A stretch of DNA of 52,519 nt from an uncultured Bacteroidales bacterium (GCA_903959905.1 CAJBYO010000032.1:1-52519), one strand, 5' to 3'; shown: positions 34,311 through 43,737, numbered from the stretch's first letter. Notes: generated by a model from the letters alone, not told the origin. Made by a program: numbers and translations.

Positions 34311-35852
34311 ATGAAAAGAATTACGAATGCACTTTTAACGCTTGGACTCATCGTTCCAATGCTGGTTTTCTCAACTGTCACCAAAGCTCAGGGCCAGGTT
34401 GAAGAACTGAAAAAAGAACAGGACACATTGAAAGAAAATGTCAGCACCCTCCGCGATAAGATAAGTGGTGTTGAAGAAAGAATTGCAACGGCAGAAGGCG
34501 ACCTTGCCAAACTGACCAAGATCAAATTATCCGGTTACATCCAGGCGCAGTTTCTTCATTATGAAGCGCCAAACGCTTACCCCAACAATGTATTTATGCT
34601 GCGCAGGGTGAGGATTAAATTTCAGTATGAGCCGGTTAATGGAGTTGTATTCGTGTTGCAGCCAGATTTCGTGCCAGGAAATATTACCCTGAAAGATGCT
34701 TATGTACAGTTGAATGACCGCTGGTTAAAGACGTTTTCAATAACAGCAGGTAAATTCAACCGCCCTGTTTATGAAGTTGAGTATTCCTCAAGTTCCCGCG
34801 AAGTGCCTGAACGTTCACGCGTGATCCGTGCCATTTACCCCGATGAACGCGCAACCGGTGCCAAACTGGAAATTGCTCCGCCAAAGCTTCCTTTGAAAGT
34901 GCAGATTGCCGTATTCAACGGAAACGACGGACTTACCATCACCGATGCCTCTGGTGCCAACATCAACCCGGTGAACAATGATTTTGACAACCACAAAGAC
35001 ATCATGGGCCGTGTAACATACACTTTTAAACTTGGCCAGATCGGTGCCCTTGGAATCGGTGCACACGGATATTACGGTGCAGTGAAAGCCAATACGACCG
35101 ATCTTCTTAATTCAGATTATACTTACAACAAATCACTTGACAACATCGGCAAACTCATCAAGAAAAACTGGGTTGGCTTTGAGGCACAGCTCTACTTTGA
35201 TTTCCTTGGCGGCCTTGCACTTAAGGGTGAATACATCTTCGGTGTGAACGGAACACCCGGATATACAAGCAAAACAACGGTGACAGGCCCTCAGGTCGTG
35301 TCCAATTCAAAAAATGACACCCTTTTTCTGACAACCACAACGTCGGTTACTACCAACAGCCGTCCGGCAATTGAACGCAATTTCAGCGGTTATTATATTT
35401 ACCTGATCAAGAACATCGGCAAACACCACCAGATCGCAGCCCGCTATGATTATTATGATCCAAACACAAAACTTGCTTCCGACCTCATCGGTGTGAACAA
35501 ATACAACGGGAGTGTAGCCGCGAAGACTGTCGACACCTATACCTACTCCGGAACAAACCCGGTTATTGCAACCAACGCACAAACCAAAACAACGGTCAAC
35601 AACACACTGAACAGCGGTACCGCCGACATTAAATACCAGACCATCACCCTGGCCTATTCCTACTTCTTTGACGACAACATCAAAATCATGCTCGGCTACG
35701 AGATTCCGATGAACAAAAAGGTAGCAGTAAATTCAAAAGGTGTTGGAAATGTTACATCCTCTTACACTGTGAACGGCGTTCCGGGTACACTGGATTACAG
35801 CAGTTCAATTAACCAGAACACACTGACATTGCGCCTTCAGGTGAAATTCTAA
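34311..35852 (+). CDS. Phosphate-selective-type porin (OprP/OprO-like)
   Basis: The protein has 513 residues: a signal peptide (to about 27, ending TKAQ), a coiled-coil segment (about 28-75, VEELKKEQDTLKENVSTLRDK) and a beta-barrel. The barrel begins KLSGYIQAQFLHYEAPN and shows FMLRRVRIKFQYEP and VQLNDRWLKTFSITAGKFNRP, and a C-terminal strand ends LTLRLQVKF. The N-terminal coiled coil plus this barrel start is the pattern of the phosphate-selective porin O/P family. Its Pho-type promoter and position 91 bp ahead of pstS support outer-membrane entry of phosphate. Ion selectivity is inferred from context. Confidence 0.85.
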   Translation: MKRITNALLTLGLIVPMLVFSTVTKAQGQVEELKKEQDTLKENVSTLRDKISGVEERIATAEGDLAKLTKIKLSGYIQAQFLHYEAPNAYPNNVFMLRRVRIKFQYEPVNGVVFVLQPDFVPGNITLKDAYVQLNDRWLKTFSITAGKFNRPVYEVEYSSSSREVPERSRVIRAIYPDERATGAKLEIAPPKLPLKVQIAVFNGNDGLTITDASGANINPVNNDFDNHKDIMGRVTYTFKLGQIGALGIGAHGYYGAVKANTTDLLNSDYTYNKSLDNIGKLIKKNWVGFEAQLYFDFLGGLALKGEYIFGVNGTPGYTSKTTVTGPQVVSNSKNDTLFLTTTTSVTTNSRPAIERNFSGYYIYLIKNIGKHHQIAARYDYYDPNTKLASDLIGVNKYNGSVAAKTVDTYTYSGTNPVIATNAQTKTTVNNTLNSGTADIKYQTITLAYSYFFDDNIKIMLGYEIPMNKKVAVNSKGVGNVTSSYTVNGVPGTLDYSSSINQNTLTLRLQVKF

Positions 35853-35943
35853 AAACACAGATATACATCATGACAAATCGGACAAACCCGATTGTAGCAG
35901 AAAGTTGAAAAAAAATAACTATATTTCGTAAAAATTCAGAAAA

Positions 35944-36783
35944 ATGAAAAAGTTGAAAACTAAAATCGGAATGGCAGCAATTGTGTTGATCGCATTGCTT
36001 GGATTCGCCTTTATGCCAGCTCCAAAAAAAATTACAGTAAAAGGTTCCGACACCATGGTGATTCTCGCACAGAAATGGGCAGAGGTTTATATGAAATCCC
36101 ATCCGCAGGCGGTGATCCAGGTTACCGGAGGCGGCTCCGGAACCGGCATTTCAGCCCTGATCAACGGTGCTACGGATATCTGTAACTCCAGCCGCCCGAT
36201 GAAACAGTCGGAAATGGACAAGCTGAAAGAACGCTATTCTTCCATGGGTGTTGAAATCCCCTGCGCCAAAGACGGTATCACCATCTTCCTGAACGAATCA
36301 AACCCGTTAAAAGAACTGACCATCAAACAGCTCAGCAACATCTTTTCCGGAAAAACCCGCAACTGGAAAGAGGTTGGCGGACCCGACCAGGATATCAAAC
36401 TCTATGGCCGTGAAAACAGTTCAGGCACCTATGTGTTTTTCAAGGACAATGTGGTGAAAGCTGATTATGCAGCTAGCTGCCAGACCCTCCCGGGTACTGC
36501 TGCTGTTGTAAATGCGGTTTCAAAGGATAAATTCGGCATTGGATACGGCGGAGCAGCCTATGCTGCCGGAGTAAAACACTGTGCTGTTAAAAAAGACGAT
36601 AAAAGTCCTGCTTTTCTGGCCACTGCTGAAACAATTAAATCAGGCAAATACCCCATCTCCCGTTATTTATATATGTATTTGTGCAACAGGCCTACCGGTG
36701 AGGTAAAAGCCTATATTGACTGGATCCTCAGTGCTGAAGGTCAGAAACTCGTTACAGAAATCGGGTATTTCCCGGCAAGATAG
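35944..36783 (+). CDS. pstS: PstS-family phosphate-binding protein
   Basis: The protein has 279 residues: an N-terminal export signal (MKKLKTKIGMAAIVLIALLGFAFMPA), then the phosphate-binding signature ITVKGSDTMVILAQKWAEVY. The phosphate-contact loops GGGSGTGISALINGATDICNSSRP and GRENSSGTYVFFK follow. It closes with an alpha/beta type II binding-protein fold ending WILSAEGQKLVTEIGYFPAR. It captures phosphate in the periplasm and delivers it to PstCA. The gene has no Pho boxes of its own, so it probably reads through from the porin promoter. A TATATTTC (35920-35927) may be a secondary -7. Confidence 0.93.
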   Translation: MKKLKTKIGMAAIVLIALLGFAFMPAPKKITVKGSDTMVILAQKWAEVYMKSHPQAVIQVTGGGSGTGISALINGATDICNSSRPMKQSEMDKLKERYSSMGVEIPCAKDGITIFLNESNPLKELTIKQLSNIFSGKTRNWKEVGGPDQDIKLYGRENSSGTYVFFKDNVVKADYAASCQTLPGTAAVVNAVSKDKFGIGYGGAAYAAGVKHCAVKKDDKSPAFLATAETIKSGKYPISRYLYMYLCNRPTGEVKAYIDWILSAEGQKLVTEIGYFPAR

Positions 36784-36860
36784 TTTTTTGTTAGTAAATG
36801 TGAAAACCGGTGTCTGGCAGCATCTGAAAAGATGTTGCCTTTCATCGTTAAAACAGAATA

Positions 36861-37982
36861 ATGGATAATCCAAAAGAAACCAGCGGATTTGTCTTCAGCA
36901 AAGAGTCGTTGAAGAAAAAATTCAGGTTGTCGGAATTCCTCTCCGAAAAGATCATAACCGGGGTGGCGTTTCTCTCCATCGCCATCATTGTACTCATCTT
37001 TTTCTTTGTATTCCGCGAAAGCCTGCCGATTTTTTCCCAGCAGAAGGCGGTCGTAAAAGTTGAACATGCAGAGAAGCAGGAGCAATACGGGGTTGCAGCC
37101 GACAGCACGCAAACTAATTCATCGGGACAGGAGCAATATGGAGTGACAAGCAATGATACCATGATGATTGAAGACCAGGCCAGGGAAGTGGATACGGTTG
37201 TTCACGGTTCCGACCGGGCAACTGCCAAAAGCCTCCTGGGAAAACAGTGGCTGCCTGTTTCCGACAACCCCCGGTACGGACTCATCCCGCTCTTTGTGGG
37301 AACCTTAAAAATAACCCTGATCGCTATTTTATTTGCAGCACCCATCGCCATCCTGGCGGCCTTGTTTTCGGCTGCTTTCGCCCCTTACTGGCTGCGTGAA
37401 ATCATCAAGCCGGCCATTGAACTGCTGGCCGGATTTCCATCGGTCGTCATCGGCTTTTTCGCCCTGATGGTGATGGCCAGTTTCTTCCAGAATCTTTTCG
37501 GTTACGACGGGCGCCTCAATGCTTTTGTGGGCGGCGTGGCCATGGCCCTGGCCGCCATACCCATTATTTTTACCATTACCGAAGATGCATTGACAGCTGT
37601 TCCGAAAACATATACGGAAGCCAGTCTCGCCCTTGGTGCCACCCGCTGGCAAACAGCGCTGTTTGTGACCTTGCCTGCTGCAACACCTGGCATCTTCGCC
37701 GCGATCCTGCTTGGCATAGGCCGTATTTTCGGGGAAACTATGATCGCCCTGATGGCTACCGGCAATGCCGCCATGATCGGGATAAACCCGTTTGAATCGG
37801 TTCGTACGCTCGCAGCCACCATCGGCGCAGAGATGGCAGAGGTCGTATTTGGCGACACGCACTACAATGTGCTGTTCCTGATCGGAGCCCTGCTCTTTGT
37901 TTTTACGTTCAGCCTCAATGCGGTTGCTGAATTTTATGTGAAAGGTAAACTTGTGAAACGCTTTCAGGGGAAACAGTCATGA
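36861..37982 (+). CDS. pstC: Phosphate ABC transporter permease PstC
   Basis: The protein has 373 residues. A cytoplasmic N-terminus and first membrane helix (about 33-56, IITGVAFLSIAIIVLIFFFVF) are followed by an unusual hydrophilic insertion (about 62-135). The insertion contains the short direct repeat QEQYGV and ends QWLPVSDNPRYGLIPLFVG. The BPD_transp core has five more helices and the EAA loop EASLALGATRWQTALFVTLP (about 253-272), which contacts PstB. The stop overlaps the pstA start by 4 bp. Confidence 0.93.
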   Translation: MDNPKETSGFVFSKESLKKKFRLSEFLSEKIITGVAFLSIAIIVLIFFFVFRESLPIFSQQKAVVKVEHAEKQEQYGVAADSTQTNSSGQEQYGVTSNDTMMIEDQAREVDTVVHGSDRATAKSLLGKQWLPVSDNPRYGLIPLFVGTLKITLIAILFAAPIAILAALFSAAFAPYWLREIIKPAIELLAGFPSVVIGFFALMVMASFFQNLFGYDGRLNAFVGGVAMALAAIPIIFTITEDALTAVPKTYTEASLALGATRWQTALFVTLPAATPGIFAAILLGIGRIFGETMIALMATGNAAMIGINPFESVRTLAATIGAEMAEVVFGDTHYNVLFLIGALLFVFTFSLNAVAEFYVKGKLVKRFQGKQS

Positions 37983-38878
37983 GCAAGCGAAAATCAATAA
38001 CCGGCGGATTATTCATCGGCGCAACGGCATTCTCCGCTTTTCTGATCATAGCCATCATCATCCTCCTGCTGGTGGTGATCATCATTGGAGGAAAAGGAAC
38101 CTTTTCCTGGGAATTTCTCACCGCGTTTCCTGAAGACGGTATGATGAAAGGGGGCATTTTCCCCGCCATATACGGCACCGTACTGCTGGTGCTGATCATG
38201 TCCATCGCAGCGGTTCCGTTCGGTACCATCACTGCCCTTTACCTCGCCGAATATGCCCATGAAAAATCCATCCTGGCACAGACCATCCGTTTTGCCGTGA
38301 GGACGCTGGCAACGGTGCCTTCCATTATTTTCGGACTGTTCGGACTTGGTTTTTTTATCAAGTTCGTCGGGAGCGGCATGGATGATGTGTTTCTTGGCGG
38401 GCAGCTGAAATGGGGCCAGCCCAATATTCTTTGGGCCAGCCTTACCATGGCATTGCTCACACTTCCCGTAGTGATCGTATCGGTTGAAGAGGCCATCCGC
38501 ACCGTTCCGCGCGAAATGCGTGAAGCCAGCCTGGCCCTGGGCGCCACCAAGTGGGAAACAATCAAACGGATCGTTATTCCGGGTTCAAGGTCGGGAATCA
38601 TGACCGGCACCATCCTGGCAGTGAGCCGGGGAGCCGGAGAGGTTGCCCCCATCCTCTTTACCGGTGCAGCCTATTACCTGGCCACTTTGCCTACCTCTGT
38701 AAGCGACCAGTTCATGAACCTCGGATATCATATTTATATCATGGCAACACAGTCGGCTAATGTGGACCAGACACTGCCCATCCAGTTTGCCACCACGATG
38801 GTGCTGCTGCTGCTTACTTTTACATTAAATTTGGCTGCGGTAATTATACGGGCACAGCTCCGCAGGAAGGCAAAATGA
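37979..38878 (+). CDS. pstA: Phosphate ABC transporter permease PstA
   Basis: The protein has 299 residues and six membrane helices, beginning FIGATAFSAFLIIAIIILLLVVI and with KGTFSWEFLTAFPEDGMMKGG in the first periplasmic loop. The EAA loop is EASLALGATKWETIKRIVIP followed by GSRSGIMTGTILAVSRGAGEVAPI, a PstA hallmark. ATGA overlap with pstC ensures coupled translation. Confidence 0.94.
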   Translation: MSKRKSITGGLFIGATAFSAFLIIAIIILLLVVIIIGGKGTFSWEFLTAFPEDGMMKGGIFPAIYGTVLLVLIMSIAAVPFGTITALYLAEYAHEKSILAQTIRFAVRTLATVPSIIFGLFGLGFFIKFVGSGMDDVFLGGQLKWGQPNILWASLTMALLTLPVVIVSVEEAIRTVPREMREASLALGATKWETIKRIVIPGSRSGIMTGTILAVSRGAGEVAPILFTGAAYYLATLPTSVSDQFMNLGYHIYIMATQSANVDQTLPIQFATTMVLLLLTFTLNLAAVIIRAQLRRKAK

Positions 38879-38919
38879 CCAGGAAACAGGAGGTTATCGT
38901 CAAAAGGCAATTAATAATA

Positions 38920-39010
38920 AAACCGCAGAGGCGCAGAGACGCAAAGAATATTCAACTATGGCATAATTAATGACTAAAGTCTCTGCGACTTTGCGCCTCT
39001 GCGGTTAAAA
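38920..39010. repeat. Dispersed hairpin repeat between pstA and pstB
   Basis: AACCGCAGAGGCGCAGAGAC (from 38921) and the inverse TCTCTGCGACTTTGCGCCTC (to about 39001) form an imperfect hairpin of about 28-bp arms around an AT-rich loop. Same family as the copies at 3998 and 43738. It separates pstSCA from pstB-phoU by 193 bp and may modulate expression within the operon. Confidence 0.75.
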
Positions 39011-39071
39011 AAAAATAAGATAGTCTCTGAGGATCAGGAAAGATTTTTAAGAAAACGAAGAAAAGATCAGA

Positions 39072-39830
39072 ATGAAAGAAATCAAAATCAGAACACATAA
39101 CCTAACCCTCTTTTACGGAGCTAAAATGGCATTGAACTCCATTTCCATGGACATCCCGGAAAAGGAGGTGACTGCCTTCATCGGCCCGTCGGGATGCGGC
39201 AAATCAACCTTTCTCCGCACCCTGAACCGCATGAACGACCTTATCCCCAGTGTTCGCATTACCGGGGAAGTGCTGGTTGACGGCCTCAACATTTACGACA
39301 AACAGATCGATTCGGTTAACCTGCGTAAAAAGGTGGGGATGGTGTTTCAAAAGTCAAACCCCTTTTCCAAGTCAATTTTTGAGAATGTCGCCTACGGACC
39401 CCGGATCAATGGGCTCAACAACAAGGCTAAGCTGGCAGAAATTGTGGAGACATCCCTGAAGAAAGCATTTATCTGGGAAGAGGTGAAAGACCGCCTGCAC
39501 GATTCAGCCATGGGATTATCCGGCGGACAGCAGCAGCGCATGTGCATCGCCCGAACCCTTGCTGTAGAGCCTGAAATTATCCTTATGGATGAGCCTGCCA
39601 GTGCGCTTGACCCCATTTCAACGGCAAAGATTGAAGAGCTGATCTTTGAACTGAAAAAAAACTACACCATTGTGATCGTCACCCATAACATGCAACAGGC
39701 TGCCCGTGTGAGCGACCTCACGGCATTTTTCTATCTTGGTGAACTCATTGAATTTGGTAAAACCCGTAAGATATTCACCACGCCGGATAAGAAGCATACG
39801 GAGGAGTATATTACAGGGAGGTTCGGATAA
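39072..39830 (+). CDS. pstB: Phosphate ABC transporter ATPase PstB
   Basis: The protein has 252 residues. Walker A is GPSGCGKST (about 38-46), Q-loop [20 protein letters not shown], signature [16 protein letters not shown], Walker [14 protein letters not shown] and switch His in [14 protein letters not shown]. The phrase NRMNDLIP after Walker A and the C-terminal [19 protein letters not shown] are PstB-specific. It powers PstCA. Confidence 0.96.
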   Translation: MKEIKIRTHNLTLFYGAKMALNSISMDIPEKEVTAFIGPSGCGKSTFLRTLNRMNDLIPSVRITGEVLVDGLNIYDKQIDSVNLRKKVGMVFQKSNPFSKSIFENVAYGPRINGLNNKAKLAEIVETSLKKAFIWEEVKDRLHDSAMGLSGGQQQRMCIARTLAVEPEIILMDEPASALDPISTAKIEELIFELKKNYTIVIVTHNMQQAARVSDLTAFFYLGELIEFGKTRKIFTTPDKKHTEEYITGRFG

Positions 39831-39831
39831 A

Positions 39832-39912
39832 GACGTGACGCGTGACAGGTGACGCGTCACGCGTGACAGGTAACCAAATCGTAAATCGTAAATCGTCCAA
39901 TCGTAAATTGAA
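39832..39912. repeat. Short-word tandem repeats between pstB and phoU
   Basis: Overlapping words GTGACGCGTGACAGG (from about 39835) include the palindrome GTGACGCGTCAC. They are followed by tandem AATCGTA words (39878-39908). The GTGACGCGTGACAGGTGACG word recurs at 45650. Confidence 0.7.
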
Positions 39913-39915
39913 AAC

Positions 39916-40614
39916 ATGGAACGTCATTTTGAATTAGAGCTTGAAAAGCTGAATAAAAGGATCCTCAAGATGGGGAACCTGGTGTACGATCAGGTCCACA
40001 ATTCGCTGGAGGCCTTGCTGACCTGCGACACGGAACTGGCCAGGCAGGTTGTTGAAAAAGACAACAAAGTGGATAAACTGGATGTAAAGATCGACAAGCT
40101 GTGCCAGCGGATCTTTGCCCTTACCCAGCCTGTGGCAACCGATCTGCGCCTGATCATGTCGGCACTGAAGATGAACAACGACCTGGAGCGGCTGGGAGAC
40201 CTTGCGGTGAACATCTCCTCAAAGGTGGAAGGAGTAAGTGATTACAAGGAAATCCTGACAAGTCTTCATGTGGACGAACTGGCCAACATGGCCGACCTGA
40301 TCGTTAAGGATGTCATCAACATCCTTAATTCCCGCAACACCACTTTTGTCAAAGACATCTTCACCTCGGCAACCGCCATTGAACAAAAGGTTCAGTCAAT
40401 TTCTGCCAGGATACTCGAAGAGATGATGCATAAAACTGAAGTGATCGTGGTGGCCACCAACCTCATGATCATCCTCACCCAGGTTGACCGTATTGCGGGG
40501 TATTCAACCAATATCGCTGAATCTGTCGTGTTTATTGTGGATGGGAAAATGATCAAACATAAAAATCCGTTTAAGGAAGCCCTTCCGGGTTCAACAGAAA
40601 ACCTTCCAGATTAA
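39916..40614 (+). CDS. phoU: PhoU phosphate-signalling protein
   Basis: The protein has 232 residues in two three-helix PhoU repeats with the metal-binding EKDNKVDKLDVKID (about 49-62), QPVATDLRLIMSALKMNNDLERLGDLAVNI and the second-half LTQVDRIAGYSTNIAESVVF motifs. PhoU links Pst transporter activity to the Pho histidine kinase. It is the last gene of the pst operon. The 3' end has been partly duplicated downstream. Confidence 0.95.
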   Translation: MERHFELELEKLNKRILKMGNLVYDQVHNSLEALLTCDTELARQVVEKDNKVDKLDVKIDKLCQRIFALTQPVATDLRLIMSALKMNNDLERLGDLAVNISSKVEGVSDYKEILTSLHVDELANMADLIVKDVINILNSRNTTFVKDIFTSATAIEQKVQSISARILEEMMHKTEVIVVATNLMIILTQVDRIAGYSTNIAESVVFIVDGKMIKHKNPFKEALPGSTENLPD

Positions 40615-40683
40615 TAAAACCAAAAATCCGTTTAAGGATACTCAGCCGGGGATAGCATAAAACCTTCCAGGTTTTTAAAACCT
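40561..40683 (+). repeat. Tandem direct duplication of the phoU 3' end
   Basis: The run AAAAATCCGTTTAAGGA at 40561 recurs at 40622, and similarity continues over the following 44 bases (ACCTTCCAG and TAAAACC shared), giving two diverged copies with a 61-bp period. The first copy is inside phoU, the second is noncoding. Confidence 0.8.
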
Positions 40684-40692
40684 GGAAGGTTT
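40660..40692. terminator. Perfect palindrome at the end of the pst operon
   Basis: Arms of 16 bp, AAACCTTCCAGGTTTT (40660-40675) and AAAACCTGGAAGGTTT (40677-40692), flank a single base. The ACCTTCCAGG/CCTGGAAGGT word is a common intergenic palindrome in Bacteroidota. It probably ends or stabilises the pst transcript; no long T tract follows. Confidence 0.6.
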
Positions 40693-40706
40693 GGCCTGAA
40701 CCCCTC

Positions 40707-40733
40707 AAAAAAAAGCCGGGAAATACTCCCGGC
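40707..40733 (-). terminator. Rho-independent terminator of the 161-residue secreted protein gene
   Basis: On the minus strand GCCGGGA (40733-40727) pairs with TCCCGGC (40721-40715) around a 5-nt loop and is followed by eight T (A-run 40707-40714). It lies 31 bp after the stop at 40765. Confidence 0.9.
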
Positions 40734-40764
40734 CTGATTGACATGCTTCCTTTTTTCTGTTTTC

Positions 40765-41250
40765 TTATTCTTTTGTTGCCCTGTCCTGGGAAATATTCTT
40801 CCTGGTTGTTGTATTCGGGAAGAGATTGAAACTGATATTCTGACCGGTGGTCCAGAGAACCGTCTTAGAATCAGGGTTCGTAATCAGGTCTACCGGGCAA
40901 ACAATGTCAATGGGTGAAACCGGAACAAGCAATGCAGTTATTCTGGTCTTCCAGATGTATAACGGACGAACATTGCCGGGCCAGAGCAATGTGGAGAAAA
41001 CATAGCTGGATTTACCGGCGATGAATGTTTGTGGCGCAGCAACCAGGCTGCCGTCGGCAAATACCAGCTTTACCTGGTACAGTCCACAGAATGCAAGGTC
41101 GCTCGTAAGATGAACATTTACATTAAAGGTGATGAGGTTTGCTTTTTCCTCACGGTTGGCCGATTTCTCAGGAATTGCTGAAAATACAGAAGTGGCTGTT
41201 GCAAGAATCAGTGCGAAACTGATGGCTGAAATTAATTTTGTTGTTTTCAT
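40765..41250 (-). CDS. Hypothetical secreted protein
   Basis: The 161-residue product has a clear signal peptide (MKTTKLISAISFALILATATSVFSA). The mature part looks beta-rich (TFNVNVHLTSDLAFCGLYQVKLVF, TFIAGKSSYVFSTLLWPG) with two cysteines (in FCGLY and IVCPVD) that could form a disulfide. No family is recognised. It ends in a strong terminator and is convergent with the pst operon. Confidence 0.75.
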   Translation of the reverse strand: MKTTKLISAISFALILATATSVFSAIPEKSANREEKANLITFNVNVHLTSDLAFCGLYQVKLVFADGSLVAAPQTFIAGKSSYVFSTLLWPGNVRPLYIWKTRITALLVPVSPIDIVCPVDLITNPDSKTVLWTTGQNISFNLFPNTTTRKNISQDRATKE

Positions 41251-41456
41251 GGCTTTGGTTTTTTAAGGTTAATGTTGTTTGTTTGATGGTGTAAAATTAC
41301 ACCCGCAGCCATGGTGGTTTCAAGCGCTTAAATGCCTTTTCTTACAGGGAAAAAATACGTACAGGGATACGTAATTGTACCTGAACAATTAGTTGGAATA
41401 TTACGCAACTGATTGAGCGCACCTATAGCAGATACAATAAAGAATAACAATTAGTT

Positions 41457-41563
41457 ACACTGAGGGACACAGAGAAGTCACAGAGAGACACAGAGTAACA
41501 CGGGAATTATCATCCTCTGTGGTACTCTGTGACTTCTCTGTGTCCCTCTGTGTAACAAAAAGT
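41457..41563. repeat. Long inverted repeat (CACAGAGA/TCTCTGTG words)
   Basis: TTACACTGAGGGACACAGAG (from 41456) and onward forms one arm; the other is TCTGTGACTTCTCTGTGTCC to about 41560. The imperfect arms of about 45 bp surround a short AT-rich loop. It lies in a 402-bp gap (41251-41652) with no gene. Confidence 0.75.
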
Positions 41564-41652
41564 TATGCGTAGCAAGAAGCCAATCAAAGTTTGGGAATAG
41601 GCGTTAACCGGACAGAACGTCCTTTGTTTCGATTGTTGGCTGTTTTGTTATT

Positions 41653-42339
41653 TCAGGATGTGACTTTCTCCTGATTTTCCTTTGCGTCAACCGAAAAGTA
41701 AATTGCAGCAAATGCAAGCATGATCCAGATCGTGGCAGGAATAATACCCACGCCAAAACAGATAAGGCCGGCAAGGCCCACGAATACAGCGGTAACCACC
41801 ATCATGAAAATGGTGCCTGTATGACCTTTCGTCATATGCCAGCTTTTCCTTACAGCCTCAACCGCTTCCATCTTTTTATCCATGACAAGGTAAGGAACAA
41901 ACGACAATTTACAGGCAAAAATGATCCCCGGGATGATCAGCATGGCAAAGCCGAGCCCGACAATTAAAAAAACAAGGAGATTGGCCAGCAGGATATTTCC
42001 AAATGACTGGTAAGCGAAAAAAATGTCCCGGATATGAAATGCTTCGCGCCTAACGGCTTGCAGGTACACCCAGGAAACACCGTAGCTTACAGGGATTAAA
42101 ACTACAATGATATACAACACCTGGACAAGGCCTGTCTCAACCATCCCCGTAAACATGGGTTCAAATAATATGCCGGCCAGTCCGAGCGGTAAAGAAAAAA
42201 GTGTTTCAACAATTACGACAAGTAAAAGCTCCGGAAAATACTTTTTCATGACTTCCCAGCTGTGGCCGTACACTCCTGAAACTGTTGGTTCCGGAATTTG
42301 CGCCTGATCAACGGTTACATTGTTTTCATTTGTTTCCAT
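41653..42339 (-). CDS. Multi-pass membrane protein (YciC/GDPD-membrane-domain-like)
   Basis: The 228-residue product has about five membrane segments (ELLLVVIVETLFSLPLGLAG, VLYIIVVLIPVSYGVSWVYL, ILLANLLVFLIVGLGFAMLI, GTIFMMVVTAVFVGLAGLIC and a last one before SVDAKENQ). The motif IPGIIFACKLSFVPYLVMDK, then AVRKSWHMTKGH, is characteristic of the DUF975/YciC-like family of unknown function. A short acidic tail is cytoplasmic. It lies 38 bp from the preceding regulatory-domain protein gene. Confidence 0.75.
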   Translation of the reverse strand: METNENNVTVDQAQIPEPTVSGVYGHSWEVMKKYFPELLLVVIVETLFSLPLGLAGILFEPMFTGMVETGLVQVLYIIVVLIPVSYGVSWVYLQAVRREAFHIRDIFFAYQSFGNILLANLLVFLIVGLGFAMLIIPGIIFACKLSFVPYLVMDKKMEAVEAVRKSWHMTKGHTGTIFMMVVTAVFVGLAGLICFGVGIIPATIWIMLAFAAIYFSVDAKENQEKVTS

Positions 42340-42376
42340 ACATATCGGTTTTAATGTTTAGATAATCCACTGGTGG

Positions 42377-43657
42377 TTACAGTTTCTGCCTGTACAACAT
42401 TTTATTGTCCGGATCACCGGCTACATCATACAGGTAATAAACAAAGCTGTTGAAAATCCTCACTTTCCTGGGGTAAGGATGAAACAGCGACAGCCTCTTT
42501 TTCAGCGCACCGCTGTTCACGTCAATTTCGTAAATATTAAATGTGCCGTTTCGGACATACAACGTATATATTTTTCCGCTCTGCTCATCAACAACGAGAT
42601 CGCAGGTCCATCGGCCATCATCAACATCATCGGCCCTGATGGCCAGCTTATAGGAAAAGCTGCCCTCCCGGTCGTAAAACTCCATCTGCTTTTCGGGGGT
42701 GTTGAAAATGCAGGTAAACTCCCCGATCCTGAACAAGGATGTTTTTATCGGCCTGTAAAGGATTTTGTGGACATAATTCCAGGCTACAAAATCGTCCCTT
42801 GAATCAGGCAGAACCGTGCTTTGCAACAGCATGGCATCTCCTTCATTGCGCCTGAGCATTTTCAGCTTCTTCTCATCCCTCACCATGGCAATCGGGTTTT
42901 TCTCCAGTGTCTTCCTGTTCACGCCAAAATACTCCACTCCCTGCCCGCGATCGGTGACATGTTGAAAATAAAGAACCTCCTGTGTTGCGGCAACACAGTT
43001 TTTCAGTACATCATCAAACTTCTTCAGGTTAACCGGGTGGATCAGCTGCATTTCCTTCCCCTGCCTGAAAACCTGGAATCCTGAATCATGACTCAGCACA
43101 TGCATGAATCCAAGGCAGTCCCTGAACAGTCTTTCCGGCTTGAAATAGAAAGGCTGCGACATGGCAACCGTATCACCGTAAATGCTCTTGCATATCAATT
43201 CCGACCTCGACAGGTATCGCTTGTAAATCAGCAGATAAACCATGCCGCTGTCAAGTTCATAATCGAGTACGGCATAGTGCTCATCTTTAAAGAAGGCCTC
43301 ATGGGCATTGGCCCTGATCTCCACTTCAGGGAGTTCGCTCAACGCAGGTGAAAGATAAACTGTGAGCGAAAAAGATGTCGCATCAAGCAGGATATACTTT
43401 GTAATATATCCAACATAGCTGACGACAAGCCGGGCGGGAATGGTGTCAATGTAAAATGAAAACGATCCGTTCTTTGAAGTGACCGTTCCCACATTTGACG
43501 CGCTAACCGACAGGTTTACATTCTCAAGGGGCTTCCTGGTTTCCTGATCAAGTACCTTGCCGTAAAAGAAATTGTACCTGTCCTGGGCAGAAACGAAACT
43601 TGCTGCAACCCAGGAAAAGGTAATAAAAACAAAGAAAAATCTGAAGTACCGGTACAT
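42377..43657 (-). CDS. Secreted CarboxypepD_reg domain plus large beta-rich domain protein
   Basis: The protein has 426 residues. The signal peptide MYRYFRFFFVFITFSWVAASFVSA precedes a CarboxypepD_reg domain (FYGKVLDQETRKPLENVNLSV to about residue 115). A region of about 300 residues with repeated strand-turn patterns (YVHKILYRPIKTSLFRIGEF, DDVDDGRWTCDLVVDEQSGKIY, FNIYEIDVNSGAL) looks like a beta-propeller. No enzyme motif is recognised. Probably cell-envelope located. Confidence 0.75.
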   Translation of the reverse strand: MYRYFRFFFVFITFSWVAASFVSAQDRYNFFYGKVLDQETRKPLENVNLSVSASNVGTVTSKNGSFSFYIDTIPARLVVSYVGYITKYILLDATSFSLTVYLSPALSELPEVEIRANAHEAFFKDEHYAVLDYELDSGMVYLLIYKRYLSRSELICKSIYGDTVAMSQPFYFKPERLFRDCLGFMHVLSHDSGFQVFRQGKEMQLIHPVNLKKFDDVLKNCVAATQEVLYFQHVTDRGQGVEYFGVNRKTLEKNPIAMVRDEKKLKMLRRNEGDAMLLQSTVLPDSRDDFVAWNYVHKILYRPIKTSLFRIGEFTCIFNTPEKQMEFYDREGSFSYKLAIRADDVDDGRWTCDLVVDEQSGKIYTLYVRNGTFNIYEIDVNSGALKKRLSLFHPYPRKVRIFNSFVYYLYDVAGDPDNKMLYRQKL

Positions 43658-43737
43658 CCCGTTATCTGATAAACAAATGTAATTAAAATAGCACGGAGAA
43701 CTTTTTCTGCCTGATGAATTATTTTATTAGAACTGAT

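Noticed and set aside
41292..41299. Pho-type promoter for the 161-residue secreted protein
   Set aside because: A -7-like TAATTTTA is present on the minus strand, but no heptamer occurs at the 21-bp position.
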